Shown here: in pieces, positions 34,223-44,374 of the stretch
How positions within the stretch are numbered: position 1 is the first letter of the stretch
Layout: every line of letters begins with the position of its first letter
NCBI RefSeq assembly: GCF_959029255.1
Contig: NZ_CAUFUE010000007.1
Coordinates: forward strand, 62,001-126,000
DNA length: 64,000 nt
Reading direction: 5' to 3'
Origin: an uncultured Bacteroides sp.
Lineage (GTDB): Bacteria > Bacteroidota > Bacteroidia > Bacteroidales > Bacteroidaceae
Program-made: the position numbers and the translations under genes
The notes under the pieces: model-generated
What the model was told of the DNA's origin: nothing
Database searches by the model: none
The model's input: the letters and a program-made list of their open reading frames with translations, nothing else

Positions 34223-35428
34223 TTATAATTTTTCTTTTAATATATCTCTTTTATATCTTACTAAAGCTTCTACATAATAATAATCAGCATAAGTTAGAGG
34301 AACATCAACCTCGGATTTCCCTGGATTATTACCCACTGAATGCTTCAATATGAAATTACAGTTCGTATCTGGTTCTGCTAAATATTCAGGTGAAGAAAGT
34401 GTCTTCAACTGAGTTTCGGCAACAGATAAACACTGTTCAGAAAAATCACCTTCTGTATATTGGCTTAGCTCGATGAGTGCAGAAGCTATCAAAGCACCGG
34501 CAGAAGCATCTCGTAATTCATTAGGAATATTCGGAGCATCAAAGTCCCAATAAGGAATCTTATCTTCAGGTAAACGAGGATGGTTCATAATAAATTTGGC
34601 AACATTCATGGCATGCTGCAAGTATTTATCTTGTTTCGTTTCACGATACATCATCGTATAACCATATAATGCCCATCCTTGTCCACGTGCCCAAGAAGAC
34701 TCATGAGCATATCCTTGACAAGTATTTTTCTTTTCTGGTTGTCCCGAAATAGTATCATACGAAACGACGTGATAACAACTATAATCAGGACGAAAATGAT
34801 GTTCCATCGTTACATCGGCATGAGACTGAGCAATATCACTGTATTTCTGATTATTGGAATTCTTTGATGCCCACATCAATAATTCCAAGTTCATCATATT
34901 ATCAATAATAACCGGATATTCCCAAACTTTCTGATTCCAATCCCACGAACGAATGCAACCCACTTTAGAGCGAAAACGAGTACTTAATGACTCAGCTCCT
35001 TGCAAAAGAACTTTTTCATACTCTTTATTACCCGTTAAGCGATAACCATTTCCAAAACTACAATATAACATAAAACCAACATCATGATTATCGGTTGTGT
35101 ATTGTTCATTTTCAATACGTTTCGTGAAATTTTCAGCATATATTTTCAATGAATCGCCACCTTTTGCCTCATATAAATACCACAATACACCAGGGAAAAA
35201 GCCACTTGTCCACCAACGTGATCCAGAAGTTACAAACTCTCCTTTTTTTCCAATCGTGCGAGGAAGTTTATTTTCCTCATTCAGCAAGCTTTCCGCCATT
35301 TTTTTAGACTGAATAGCAGCTCTCTCTAAACTTGCATTAACAAGTAAGCTCATTTCATTTTGCTTTGTAGAACACCCACAAACAGCTAATAATAAACAAA
35401 AATGAATGACTGTATATTTTATTTTCAT
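34223..35428 (-). CDS. GH88 unsaturated glucuronyl hydrolase, lipoprotein
   Basis: This 401-residue protein has a lipoprotein signal (LLLAVCGC). Family signatures are GSRWWTSGFFPGVLWYLYEA (about 67-86), the catalytic Asp116 in TDNHDVGF and the second Asp176 in VIIDNMMNLELL. These are 60 residues apart, as in characterised GH88 enzymes. HESSWARGQGWALYGYTMMYRET and TYADYYYVEAL near the C-terminus complete the pattern. GH88 hydrates the double bond of 4,5-unsaturated uronic acids left by polysaccharide lyases, releasing the rest of the oligosaccharide. Its presence implies that a lyase acts upstream, yet none is recognisable in this locus. Confidence 0.93.
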   Translation of the reverse strand: MKIKYTVIHFCLLLAVCGCSTKQNEMSLLVNASLERAAIQSKKMAESLLNEENKLPRTIGKKGEFVTSGSRWWTSGFFPGVLWYLYEAKGGDSLKIYAENFTKRIENEQYTTDNHDVGFMLYCSFGNGYRLTGNKEYEKVLLQGAESLSTRFRSKVGCIRSWDWNQKVWEYPVIIDNMMNLELLMWASKNSNNQKYSDIAQSHADVTMEHHFRPDYSCYHVVSYDTISGQPEKKNTCQGYAHESSWARGQGWALYGYTMMYRETKQDKYLQHAMNVAKFIMNHPRLPEDKIPYWDFDAPNIPNELRDASAGALIASALIELSQYTEGDFSEQCLSVAETQLKTLSSPEYLAEPDTNCNFILKHSVGNNPGKSEVDVPLTYADYYYVEALVRYKRDILKEKL

Positions 35429-35510
35429 ATTTTTCTTATTATTTCAATAACATAACTCTATAAATAACTTCCCAATACTTCCAAACAAATAAAATGCTAT
35501 CAACAATTAT

Positions 35511-36959
35511 TTAATTATCCAACTTAGTTTTTTTCTCTAAAATATAAGTTTCCTGCTTCTTCATTTCTTTTTCCAAATAGTCACAATCCACTCTATTTTC
35601 ATTTTCTGCATAGTCAATTTTACGGTCAAACATCAACCGGCCAATTATAGAATCATTTTTCAGCCATACAGCAGTACTATATCGTTCTGAAATAATATTA
35701 TATCCTCCATTCCATTGTACAAAAGCATATTTCTTCGTTTTCGCTTTACAGTCTTTCAATATAGGAACAAAACTTTTACCTTGTAACTGAGCTTTCGGAA
35801 CTGGTATTTCACACAACTCACATAAAGTAGGATAAATATCTACAAATTCAACGATACCTTTTGCCTTTCCTCCTTTATAATGAGGAACATGAACCACTAA
35901 AGGCGCACGAGTCGAATGATTCATTAAATTATGCTTTCCCCAAAAGCCATGCTCCCCCAAGTGCCAACCATGATCACCTAATATTACCACTATTGTATTT
36001 TCGGCCAATCCCAAACGTTCCAATTCATCCAATACCAAGCCAATTTGCGCATCAATATAGCTGACACAAGCATAATAACCATGTTTTGCTTCACGCTGAA
36101 ACTGTTCATCTTTAAAAGAACTAAACTTACCATATCCTTTAATTTCACCAGAAGAAGAAACTTGTTTCGGCAATTTTTTAGGTCGGTAAGGATTTAAAGC
36201 CAAATTTATATCATTCCGTTTATATAAATCCCAATATTTCTTTGGAGCATTAAAAGGTAGATGCGGTTTCCAAAAACCACAAGCAAGAAAAAAAGGTTTC
36301 TTTCCCTTCTTTAACCGTTTCAAATCAGAAATCGTTTTTTGAGCAACCCGTCCATCTATGTAAGTTGTATCTGACACATCAGCCGATTCACAAAAAGGGC
36401 CTCTCAAAGTTCTTGGATGAATATAATGGGCTGACTTATCATTTTGCCATAACTCCCATTTATTATACTCGGCCCAATCCTTACCAGATCCATCCGGATG
36501 TACCCTCCAAGGTGTTTCAGACCAACTATGATTATTATCTGCTATATTATGGAAAACTTTTCCATTAGAAACGACATAATATCCATTCTGTTTAAAACAT
36601 TCAGGAAGAGAAATTGCATTTGGGGCATCTTTTTCTGCATTTGCATCAAAAGCCGTAAAACGTTCTGGATAATGTGGATACATACCTGTCAATAAGCTAG
36701 CTCTGGAAGCACCACTAACAGGTATATTACAATATGCATTCAGAAAGACAGTGGCTTGTTTTGCCAAATTATCCACATGAGGTGTTACAATATCTTCCAC
36801 TCCATAACACCCCAATTCCGGTCTCATATCATCAGCAATAATAAATAAAACATTCATTTTCTGCTTATTGCCAGCATATCCATTCACTGCGTATACTCCA
36901 AACGGAACCATACATGAGATATATCTTGCCAAACTCATTATATGCCTTTCCATTTCCAT
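35511..36959 (-). CDS. S1-family sulfatase (iduronate-2-sulfatase-like), serine-type with altered motif
   Basis: This 482-residue protein carries the N-terminal metal motif FIIADDMRPELGCYG, the C-terminal metal motif LGDHGWHLGEHGFWGKHN and FWKPHLPFNAPKKYWDLY. These resemble iduronate-2-sulfatases (SulfAtlas S1_7-like, from memory). The activation motif reads S82-G-A-S-R86 followed by ASLLTG. It has serine where formylglycine is formed and alanine where the consensus C/S-x-P-x-R has proline. Serine-type sulfatases need an anaerobic maturase (anSME), which is not in this window. The start may be M1 or M8; both give a signal-like segment. The gene is 4 bp downstream of the PHP gene, so it is co-transcribed. 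Confidence 0.9.
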   Translation of the reverse strand: MEMERHIMSLARYISCMVPFGVYAVNGYAGNKQKMNVLFIIADDMRPELGCYGVEDIVTPHVDNLAKQATVFLNAYCNIPVSGASRASLLTGMYPHYPERFTAFDANAEKDAPNAISLPECFKQNGYYVVSNGKVFHNIADNNHSWSETPWRVHPDGSGKDWAEYNKWELWQNDKSAHYIHPRTLRGPFCESADVSDTTYIDGRVAQKTISDLKRLKKGKKPFFLACGFWKPHLPFNAPKKYWDLYKRNDINLALNPYRPKKLPKQVSSSGEIKGYGKFSSFKDEQFQREAKHGYYACVSYIDAQIGLVLDELERLGLAENTIVVILGDHGWHLGEHGFWGKHNLMNHSTRAPLVVHVPHYKGGKAKGIVEFVDIYPTLCELCEIPVPKAQLQGKSFVPILKDCKAKTKKYAFVQWNGGYNIISERYSTAVWLKNDSIIGRLMFDRKIDYAENENRVDCDYLEKEMKKQETYILEKKTKLDN

Positions 36960-36963
36960 CTTA

Positions 36964-38043
36964 TCACAATTTCAAAATCAAATTTTGATTTTCTCCAACA
37001 AAACAATTCGTGAATTTTACTTTTCTATCGGTTGGTAAAGTGATACGTAATATTTTATTCGGTAACAGAATCCCCAAACGATCTCCATAAGTTATATGAT
37101 ATTCTATATCTGAATTATTAGTTATTTCAAACATATTCTTTTTATTAGACAATTTCTTTACAGAAATTGAATTAGCAACCAATTCTGTCATCAAATCTTC
37201 ACGCCCTGCTAGATTTTTGAAAAAATAAACTAAAGTTCTTCCTGCAAATAAAGCTTCCTTAATACCCCTTGCGGTTCGTTCTTTGGCAAAGACCAAAGTC
37301 ATAGGACGAGCCATTTTTTCCAAGCCATAGGTATTAGCTACTGTATAGTGGATATCAGAGTTTCCCATGACGGTCAATCCAGTCTTTTTACACCACTCTA
37401 TTACCTTAGGATACAAATCAAAGTTATTACCAAAAATTTCAACTCCATTTATTTTCTTTTTTTCAATCAATTCTTTATGTATATTGTACATTGTACTTGT
37501 GTCATTAGGCCAACCTGGATGATTCCACATAATAAATGCACCTTGCCGTATAGCCTCATCAATAGCCGCCACCGGATCGTCTAATTTCATTTTATTCACA
37601 TCTTGAATAAAAAGAGCATTCAAATGTCCTATCGGCTTTTTTCTTGTAATTTCAGTTCCTTTTATAACAATCATATCAATATCTTCTCCCTGTTTGACAG
37701 CTATTTCATTGGATTTATTCAAATCAGCAACTACTACTTTCTGATTTGGGCGATATTCTATATGATCTGTAATAGCAATTGCATCTAAACCATCATTCCA
37801 GGCTTCATCTACGCGTACTGTAGGCCAAACTTTACCATCAGAGAATATTGTATGTGTATGAAAATCACATTTCAAAGTTACATACCCTTTCAAATCAGGT
37901 ATACGTATTATTTCTCTTTGATAAACATGGCTCATCTCCGGATGTTTATATACATCTGAATTTCTTTTTTGTGCATTTATTGGCAATACACAAAAAAGGG
38001 TCAACCCAATGAAAAGCAAAATTAATTCTCTATTTTTCATCAT
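36964..38043 (-). CDS. Secreted PHP-domain phosphoesterase
   Basis: This 359-residue protein has a signal peptide (LLFIGLTLFCVLPINAQ) and a PHP metal-dependent phosphoesterase fold. The motifs are DFHTHTIFSDG (about 58-68), AITDHIEYRPNQ, KGTEITRKKPIGHLNAL, MWNHPGWPND and GNSDIHYT, which supply the His/Asp metal ligands. PHP enzymes cleave phosphomonoesters or phosphodiesters. An exported member in a PUL operon suggests the target glycan or its breakdown products carry phosphate, or that phosphate is scavenged. A beta-rich C-terminal domain (about 285-359) follows. I cannot name the substrate. Confidence 0.85.
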   Translation of the reverse strand: MMKNRELILLFIGLTLFCVLPINAQKRNSDVYKHPEMSHVYQREIIRIPDLKGYVTLKCDFHTHTIFSDGKVWPTVRVDEAWNDGLDAIAITDHIEYRPNQKVVVADLNKSNEIAVKQGEDIDMIVIKGTEITRKKPIGHLNALFIQDVNKMKLDDPVAAIDEAIRQGAFIMWNHPGWPNDTSTMYNIHKELIEKKKINGVEIFGNNFDLYPKVIEWCKKTGLTVMGNSDIHYTVANTYGLEKMARPMTLVFAKERTARGIKEALFAGRTLVYFFKNLAGREDLMTELVANSISVKKLSNKKNMFEITNNSDIEYHITYGDRLGILLPNKILRITLPTDRKVKFTNCFVGENQNLILKL

Positions 38044-38058
38044 AATTCTTAAGTATTA

Positions 38059-39294
38059 TTAGTTTCTTATAGAACCATCTTTCTTGATATTTCGACTTCC
38101 ACTCCACATTTTCACAGAAGACCATTCTTCAGATTTAGCAGTCCAAAACTCATCGCTCGGTTGCAAGCCTAATGGTAAGAAAATAAATGTACAAAGATAT
38201 GCGCTCCCCGTTGACACATATCTATCTGCTATTTCCGGTTGATGTCCGCAGAACCCAAGTGTCAGCCAACCATCTTTATCAAAAGTATCTTTAACCAATT
38301 GTCTTTTCAATACCTTCGTTAAAGCACAACGTACCTGTGCAGGTTTTATATGTTCAGGAAGTAACTTCATCCATGACACTTGCGCCAATACTTGAAAAGC
38401 GCCAAAACGATATCCCATAGATCTTCCTAAAACAGGATAAGTACCCTCAGGAGATATTAATTTCTCTTGCTGATCAGCGTAACGAATAAGACGTTGCAGC
38501 TGAGTATCATAAAAGTCAGCCCCCTCAATATTGTGCTTCTTCATGATGGTAAGTACATCTATCAGCATAGGTTGTATTACATAACTATTATAATAATCTA
38601 AATGAAAGTTACGTCCATCACCATACCATCCATCCCCCTTATACCACTCTTTATGTCTCATCAAAGCATACTGAATAGCTTTTAACTCACACTCTCCTGT
38701 AAATTCCAATAAAGCCGCTTCAATAGTAGCTGAAAACATCAACCAATTTGATTCAGAAGGTTTTATCTTTCGAGAAGCCTTTAATTCTTTTACAATTCTA
38801 TCCTGTGTAATTCTATCTAATTTAGGCCATATTTGCTCTTTGGAACGTATCAATCCTTGCGCAAAAAATGCTGCATCAACTAAAGGTTGCCCTCCAGGAC
38901 CATCAAAACGCATATAATCAGGAGAATCTGGATTTACAGCATTAGTAATAGCTTTGACTACCAGATCTGTGTATTTAATCCGCAATTTGCCTTCTTTTGT
39001 ATCATCAGGAGGTAAATTAAGCCAAGCAGAAATTCCATTAAATGAGCGTCCTAATGCTTCAAGGTGCGTTACATTTTTTCTTGTATTACCGTTATTTAAG
39101 CCATCAAATGTTTCGACCGGCATATTTTTACGCAATGTGTTCCGACTCAAATTTGTATATAAAGGATCAATAATCTTTATCATTGAATTAACCCAATACT
39201 CACGATCTTTATTTTTTTGAGCATGTGCACCACTTGCTATAAACGTACAGCATAGCACAAACAATAGTGATTTTATAAACTTAATTCTATTCAT
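38059..39294 (-). CDS. DUF2264 protein, probable (alpha/alpha)6 glycoside hydrolase
   Basis: This 411-residue secreted protein has a signal peptide ending near GAHAQ. Signatures that I recognise as DUF2264 (PF10022) are VTHLEALGRSFNGISAWL, FDGPGGQPLVDAAFFAQGLIR, SNWLMFSATIEAALLEF, YKGDGWYGDGRNFHLDYYNSYVIQPML and RSMGYRFGAFQVLAQ. From memory, at least one CAZy family (GH154, beta-glucuronidase) is founded on DUF2264-type proteins, but I could not check this. The Asp/Tyr-rich GWYGDG...HLDYY motif is a plausible active site. It sits between SusD and the PHP phosphoesterase in the PUL operon, and I infer an exo-acting uronidase or similar. Confidence 0.8.
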   Translation of the reverse strand: MNRIKFIKSLLFVLCCTFIASGAHAQKNKDREYWVNSMIKIIDPLYTNLSRNTLRKNMPVETFDGLNNGNTRKNVTHLEALGRSFNGISAWLNLPPDDTKEGKLRIKYTDLVVKAITNAVNPDSPDYMRFDGPGGQPLVDAAFFAQGLIRSKEQIWPKLDRITQDRIVKELKASRKIKPSESNWLMFSATIEAALLEFTGECELKAIQYALMRHKEWYKGDGWYGDGRNFHLDYYNSYVIQPMLIDVLTIMKKHNIEGADFYDTQLQRLIRYADQQEKLISPEGTYPVLGRSMGYRFGAFQVLAQVSWMKLLPEHIKPAQVRCALTKVLKRQLVKDTFDKDGWLTLGFCGHQPEIADRYVSTGSAYLCTFIFLPLGLQPSDEFWTAKSEEWSSVKMWSGSRNIKKDGSIRN

Positions 39295-39375
39295 AATAAT
39301 CTCAAATATTATATTTATTAAAGATTCTCAGTAACTTTATTCAGCATAAAGTCACTGAGAATTCTTCGATATCAT

Positions 39376-41223
39376 TTATTCTTCAATAGCTTCTAACGGA
39401 GGAATATTTGTCTCAGCTCCTGAATAGCCCTTATTTTGGTTAATATGACCTTTTGTATTAGAATTAATAGTATTTGCAGGTATCGGCCATAAAACATGAT
39501 ATGGACTCATTGTAAAAGTCACATTTGAAATTGTTTTAACACCTTTATTATAGAAATCTGTAGTTTCCATAATTCTATCATAGAAGAAATTGACTTCCGA
39601 GAAATTATCCATACTATACACTTTACCTGTATAAGAAGGAGTACCAGTCTGAGCAAACAAATAGGCTATACGGGTTAATTCCGTTTTTCTTGGTTCCTCA
39701 TAATACAACTCTCTGGCGCGTTCATCTAAAATTGTACCGATATTCATATCTCCAGCACTCAAATCTCCAGCACCAGCCCTATTTCTAACTTCATTCACAT
39801 CATCTGCAGCTTTCTGTAAACTGGCAGCATCTCCTTTCCAACAATAAGCTTCTGCTCTCAACAAGTAAGTTTCCGCTAAACGGAAAACATACCAGTCGGT
39901 ATTTCCACCTTCAGGTTGTAATAATCTATCTGGATCCGGAATAAAAAGCTTATAATGAGGCCAACCGAACCAGCTACGAATTGTATCTTTACACAATAAT
40001 TGTCCTTTCTCTCCGTAAAGCTGAAGAGGTTTACCATAATATTTATTCTTACCTTCCAATGCCGGTGCATTATAAACCAAATCTTCCATATTCATCCAAT
40101 TTCCTTTTGCATGACGTAAATCATTTGGATCATCCCAAATTCTTTTAGTATAATAAGGTGTTGCACGACAACGGCCAATACCACGTCCATATTGTTTAAC
40201 CAAAGAGATTTTAACCTTACCGGCAGCATCCTTTACATCTGTTACACCAGCTTTACCATCAGGAGTTAAAAGTGCATTCTTTGTATTTCCGTAATAAGGT
40301 ACGGCATTTCTCATTGTTCTAATTCCAGCACCTTCACTTCCTTCAACCAAATATCTATCAATTACCAGCAAGATTGTTTCCTTATTTTCTGCTAAAGCTT
40401 TATTTTCAGGACGATGTAAATCCCATATTACATTTTTGGAAGCATCTGTTTTTTCTGCTCCAAATCTATTTTTCATTAATTCGTAATTCGGATCATCAAT
40501 TAAAGCTGTTGCAGTTTCAATTGCCTTATCAAACATTCTTGATGCCAAATATATTTTAGTCATCAGATGTAATCCGGCAGCACGTGAAGCTTTCCCACGG
40601 TCCACAACCTTCGGCATCCATTGACAAGCAAACTCCATATCTTGTCTTATTTTATCCAAAACGACTTCTCGTTTAGTCGTATAAAAATCAAGTTTAGGTG
40701 CAGTGAACTCTTTTAATAATAAAGGAACATCACCGAATTGATTAATTAGCCGATAATAATGATAAGAACGGAAAAAATATGCAGTAGCTAAAATCTCGTT
40801 CTTCTCTTCTTCAGAAGCATAAGTAGCATCATCAATACGCGTAATCACTGTATTTGCATATCTTATATTATCATACGCTTCATTCCAATACCAACCAACT
40901 CTATTGGCATTAGGACTATTCAAGTTCTTATCCGGAGTAATTACTGTATTCAAATCTTGAGCAACACTCGTTTTATCAGTAGTACCTTCAATAGCAACCT
41001 CTGAAAATATATGTTCAGTAATGATTGCCGGTCCATCGCCATAAAACTCAGCCTTAATTCTTTTTTCGCATACTCCAAGAGCAGCTCGCATTCCATCAGC
41101 ATCAACAAGCATATTTTCCGGAGCATAAAAAGACAGAGGTTTGGGTTTCAACCAATTATCATCGCATCCTGTCAGTGCAACCAATACTGCACCTGTTATT
41201 AAAAGTTTACTTATATTATTCAT
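39376..41223 (-). CDS. SusD/RagB-family outer-membrane glycan-binding lipoprotein
   Basis: This 615-residue protein has a lipoprotein signal (VLVALTGC, Cys20). It has the SusD-like N-terminal TPR part (WYWNEAYDNIRYANTVITRID; EILATAYFFRSYHYYRLINQFGDVPLL) and a C-terminal RagB/SusD domain (FRLAETYLLRAEAYCWKGD, EVRNRAGAGD, ILDERARELYYEEPRKTEL). SusD-like proteins cap the paired SusC barrel and deliver oligosaccharides for import. It is 13 bp downstream of susC. The ligand cannot be read from sequence. Confidence 0.97.
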   Translation of the reverse strand: MNNISKLLITGAVLVALTGCDDNWLKPKPLSFYAPENMLVDADGMRAALGVCEKRIKAEFYGDGPAIITEHIFSEVAIEGTTDKTSVAQDLNTVITPDKNLNSPNANRVGWYWNEAYDNIRYANTVITRIDDATYASEEEKNEILATAYFFRSYHYYRLINQFGDVPLLLKEFTAPKLDFYTTKREVVLDKIRQDMEFACQWMPKVVDRGKASRAAGLHLMTKIYLASRMFDKAIETATALIDDPNYELMKNRFGAEKTDASKNVIWDLHRPENKALAENKETILLVIDRYLVEGSEGAGIRTMRNAVPYYGNTKNALLTPDGKAGVTDVKDAAGKVKISLVKQYGRGIGRCRATPYYTKRIWDDPNDLRHAKGNWMNMEDLVYNAPALEGKNKYYGKPLQLYGEKGQLLCKDTIRSWFGWPHYKLFIPDPDRLLQPEGGNTDWYVFRLAETYLLRAEAYCWKGDAASLQKAADDVNEVRNRAGAGDLSAGDMNIGTILDERARELYYEEPRKTELTRIAYLFAQTGTPSYTGKVYSMDNFSEVNFFYDRIMETTDFYNKGVKTISNVTFTMSPYHVLWPIPANTINSNTKGHINQNKGYSGAETNIPPLEAIEE

Positions 41224-41235
41224 GATTTTCTTAAA

Positions 41236-44200
41236 TTACATTGTAACATTAATACCAAACGTATAAGTTCTCGGAGTAGGGCCACTATTTTCAGGATCCC
41301 AAAGATCCCAATCAGGTGCCCATACAGCAACATTCTTTATATTAGCAAAAACTCTCACATTACTTAAACTAAATTTACGGATCCATTTAGTAGGAAGAGT
41401 ATAGCCTACAGATATATTATCAAGCCTGATAAAAGATTTTTTTCTGTATACATTGAAACCATTTCCACCAGTACTCGAGTCAATACGTGCCCATTTATTA
41501 GTTGGATTTTCCGGAGTCCAATAAGGTAATGTATATGCGTTTTGTCTATCATTGTAAACTGTAGTACCACTATGCTTTGCTATATCAAATGTACCCTTAT
41601 GCCCCCATAATGAATATAACATAAAAGAGACATCTAAATTCTTATATATCTTAAAATCATTTCGTAATGTCCAAGAGAATTTAGGGCTCGTAGTACCTTG
41701 AAAAACATTATCTTCAATTGTATAATCTCCACTTTGATCTACATCTCTCAGTTTGAAATCTCCCGGTTGAAGACCATACTTAGCAGCTTCTTCTGCCTCA
41801 TTCTGTTGCCAAACGCCAATTACTTCCAAACCCCATATTTCATCTATAGATTTACCTATAAACCATTTATTTTTAATATCATCAGTTTCTTTCTGTCCAA
41901 TTACATTTCCATTCGCATCCAATATATCCTCCATATCACCATATAAATGAAGGATCTTATTTCTATTTAGGGTAAAGTTAAATGTAGAGTTCCAAGTAAA
42001 ATTACGTTCTTTAATATTTACCGATGTCAAACTTAACTCAAAACCCTTATTCTCCACTTCACCCAAGTTGGACATCACATTATCAAAACCTATCAAACTG
42101 GGTAAAGTACGTTCTATCAGAAGATCTTTCGTATTATTTTTATAAATATCAATATTTCCTTTCAAACGGTCATTTAGTACAGAAAAGTCCAGACCAATAT
42201 TAAAAGCAGCAGTCCGTTCCCATTTCAATCCTTTATTAGCCAATGAATTCACATAAACATACGAACCATTGTAGACAGTACCATCAGGTCTCACATAAAT
42301 ATATTTATTGGTACCCATTCTAGCCAAAGCTCTATAAACGCCAATATCTCTATTCCCATTCATACCCCAAGATAATCTCAGTTTACCATAATCTAGCCAA
42401 GTTGCTTTTTTCATGAAAGGTTCATCAGAGAAAACCCAACCTAAAGCCACAGAAGGGAATACAGCACGAGGATTTTCTTGTCCAAAAGCAGAATATCCGT
42501 CACGACGTACTGTACCTGTTATCATATAACGATTTTTATAAGAATAAAACAGGCGCCCCATCAAAGCATCTCCTGTCCGATATTCGTCATCGCTACTAAT
42601 CGTAGGCAATATGCCACCCTGCATGTAATGATATCCTAATTGGTCATTCGGATCAAAACCCTCATTATTCATTTTATCACTCCATCTTTGGAATTTTTCT
42701 GCATTAAACAGGAAAGTAAAATCTAAGCTATGATCATCTGCAAATGTTTGTTTCCATTTCACTATATTATCCAATTGCCAGTAAAAATCATGTCTAAAAT
42801 TACGATAGGCAGAGCCACCGATATTTTTCCAGTCAGGGTGTTCAGAAGACTTATGAACAAAATCAGTTGCCCATTCATAACGCGGAGAGAAATTCATCTG
42901 ATATGAAATATTAAATGGCAATGAAACCTTAGCGTAAATATTAGCATTAAGATTATTTACAATATTACGTTTATCCGTATAATACGAATCTATCAAGGGA
43001 TGTTTTGCTGAAGTATCATCTCCCGGATTCAGTTTCATTGTGCCATCTTCATTAGTAGGGGTTCCATAAGGAGTTAGTTTTTGATATTGAATCCAATCAG
43101 CTGCAATATCACTCCCATTACGTTGTGCAAACTGTGTATTCATACCCACTGTCAGAAAATCAGTTATCTTCGCATCTAAATTCAATCGAGTTCTAAAAGA
43201 CTTGAATTCATCATTTGTAATCAATCCTTCATTATCTGTCCATCCCATAGACCAATAATAGTTCATTGATTTTGTTTTTCCTGAAATACTTGCATTATAG
43301 TCCTGACGTAACCCATTTTGAAATACCATATCAGCCCAATCGACTGACCTACCTGCTAAATAATTCTGAATTTCAATATCTTTAAATCCAATTCTTCGTA
43401 ACCAAGTCTCTACAGGATCTCCTTGTGAATTATCATAAGCCATCCAGTTTTCCAAAGAAATATCCGAAGGCAACGTACGCGGATCATTAAACTGATAAGG
43501 TTGATGAGTAGGATTTGCACTGTTAAAAACATCCGTACGCCAAGAAGTAAAATTTTCAGCTCCATATACGTCTTGTTTTATAGCATGTGTAGCTATACCG
43601 ACAGAAGCATCAAAGTTAATTGTCGGTTTTTCACTTTTACCCATTTTAGTAGTAATAATAATAACACCACTAGCTGAACGGGCACCATAAATGGCAGCAG
43701 AACTGGCATCTTTCAAAACATCAATCTGTTCAATATCATTCGGACTAATATCCGCCAAATCACCGGGATAAATTACACCATCCAATACAATCAAAGGTGA
43801 AGTTCCTGCATTAATTGAATTCTTACCACGAATCAGTAGACTTCCTCCCGGCTTTGAACCAGCACTAAATCCAACGCTCAATCCCGGTACATTAGCTCGC
43901 AATAAGTCTTGCATAGAAGAAGGACTTTCATTTTCCAATTGAGAAGATTTCACTTGCATCACGGCACCAGTCAAGTCTCTCTTTCGAGCCGTACCATAAC
44001 CAACTACAACAACTTCACTCAATGCTTGTGCATCTTCAACCAAGCGAATTGTAAGTTCCCTCTTTCCTTTTACAGAAATCTCTTGCTGAGTATATCCAAT
44101 ATAGGATACAACCAATGTTGCATTAGAAGTCACATTTATAGAGAAAACACCATTTACGTCCGAAATAACACCATTAGTTGTTCCTTTCTCCATGATATTC

Positions 44201-44352
44201 GCTCCAATTATTGCTTCATTGTGCTCATCTACGACTTTTCCCCTAATTGTTCTCTGCTGTGCAAATGCCTGAACAGTAAACAACAGAAAAGCAATCAGCC
44301 AAAAGGCTCTTGTTCTACATTTACCAAATGCATGTCTTTTCATTGTATACAA
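41236..44352 (-). CDS. SusC/RagA-family TonB-dependent transporter
   Basis: This 1038-residue protein has a signal peptide (about 1-32) and a carboxypeptidase-D-like domain (RTIRGKVVDEHNEAIIGANIM, residues 34-110). A TonB box-like EVVVVGYGTARKRDLTGAV at about 115-133 and the plug (SLLIRGKNSINAGTSPLIVLDGVI; GARSASGVIIITTK) precede the beta-barrel that ends TYTFGINVTM. It imports oligosaccharides with the paired SusD, driven by TonB. Unlike many PULs, the SusC/SusD pair is not first in the operon: GH2 and GH105 genes precede it. The start could be M1 or M4. Confidence 0.97.
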   Translation of the reverse strand: MYTMKRHAFGKCRTRAFWLIAFLLFTVQAFAQQRTIRGKVVDEHNEAIIGANIMEKGTTNGVISDVNGVFSINVTSNATLVVSYIGYTQQEISVKGKRELTIRLVEDAQALSEVVVVGYGTARKRDLTGAVMQVKSSQLENESPSSMQDLLRANVPGLSVGFSAGSKPGGSLLIRGKNSINAGTSPLIVLDGVIYPGDLADISPNDIEQIDVLKDASSAAIYGARSASGVIIITTKMGKSEKPTINFDASVGIATHAIKQDVYGAENFTSWRTDVFNSANPTHQPYQFNDPRTLPSDISLENWMAYDNSQGDPVETWLRRIGFKDIEIQNYLAGRSVDWADMVFQNGLRQDYNASISGKTKSMNYYWSMGWTDNEGLITNDEFKSFRTRLNLDAKITDFLTVGMNTQFAQRNGSDIAADWIQYQKLTPYGTPTNEDGTMKLNPGDDTSAKHPLIDSYYTDKRNIVNNLNANIYAKVSLPFNISYQMNFSPRYEWATDFVHKSSEHPDWKNIGGSAYRNFRHDFYWQLDNIVKWKQTFADDHSLDFTFLFNAEKFQRWSDKMNNEGFDPNDQLGYHYMQGGILPTISSDDEYRTGDALMGRLFYSYKNRYMITGTVRRDGYSAFGQENPRAVFPSVALGWVFSDEPFMKKATWLDYGKLRLSWGMNGNRDIGVYRALARMGTNKYIYVRPDGTVYNGSYVYVNSLANKGLKWERTAAFNIGLDFSVLNDRLKGNIDIYKNNTKDLLIERTLPSLIGFDNVMSNLGEVENKGFELSLTSVNIKERNFTWNSTFNFTLNRNKILHLYGDMEDILDANGNVIGQKETDDIKNKWFIGKSIDEIWGLEVIGVWQQNEAEEAAKYGLQPGDFKLRDVDQSGDYTIEDNVFQGTTSPKFSWTLRNDFKIYKNLDVSFMLYSLWGHKGTFDIAKHSGTTVYNDRQNAYTLPYWTPENPTNKWARIDSSTGGNGFNVYRKKSFIRLDNISVGYTLPTKWIRKFSLSNVRVFANIKNVAVWAPDWDLWDPENSGPTPRTYTFGINVTM

Positions 44353-44374
44353 AATTTAATGATTAATAAATAGG

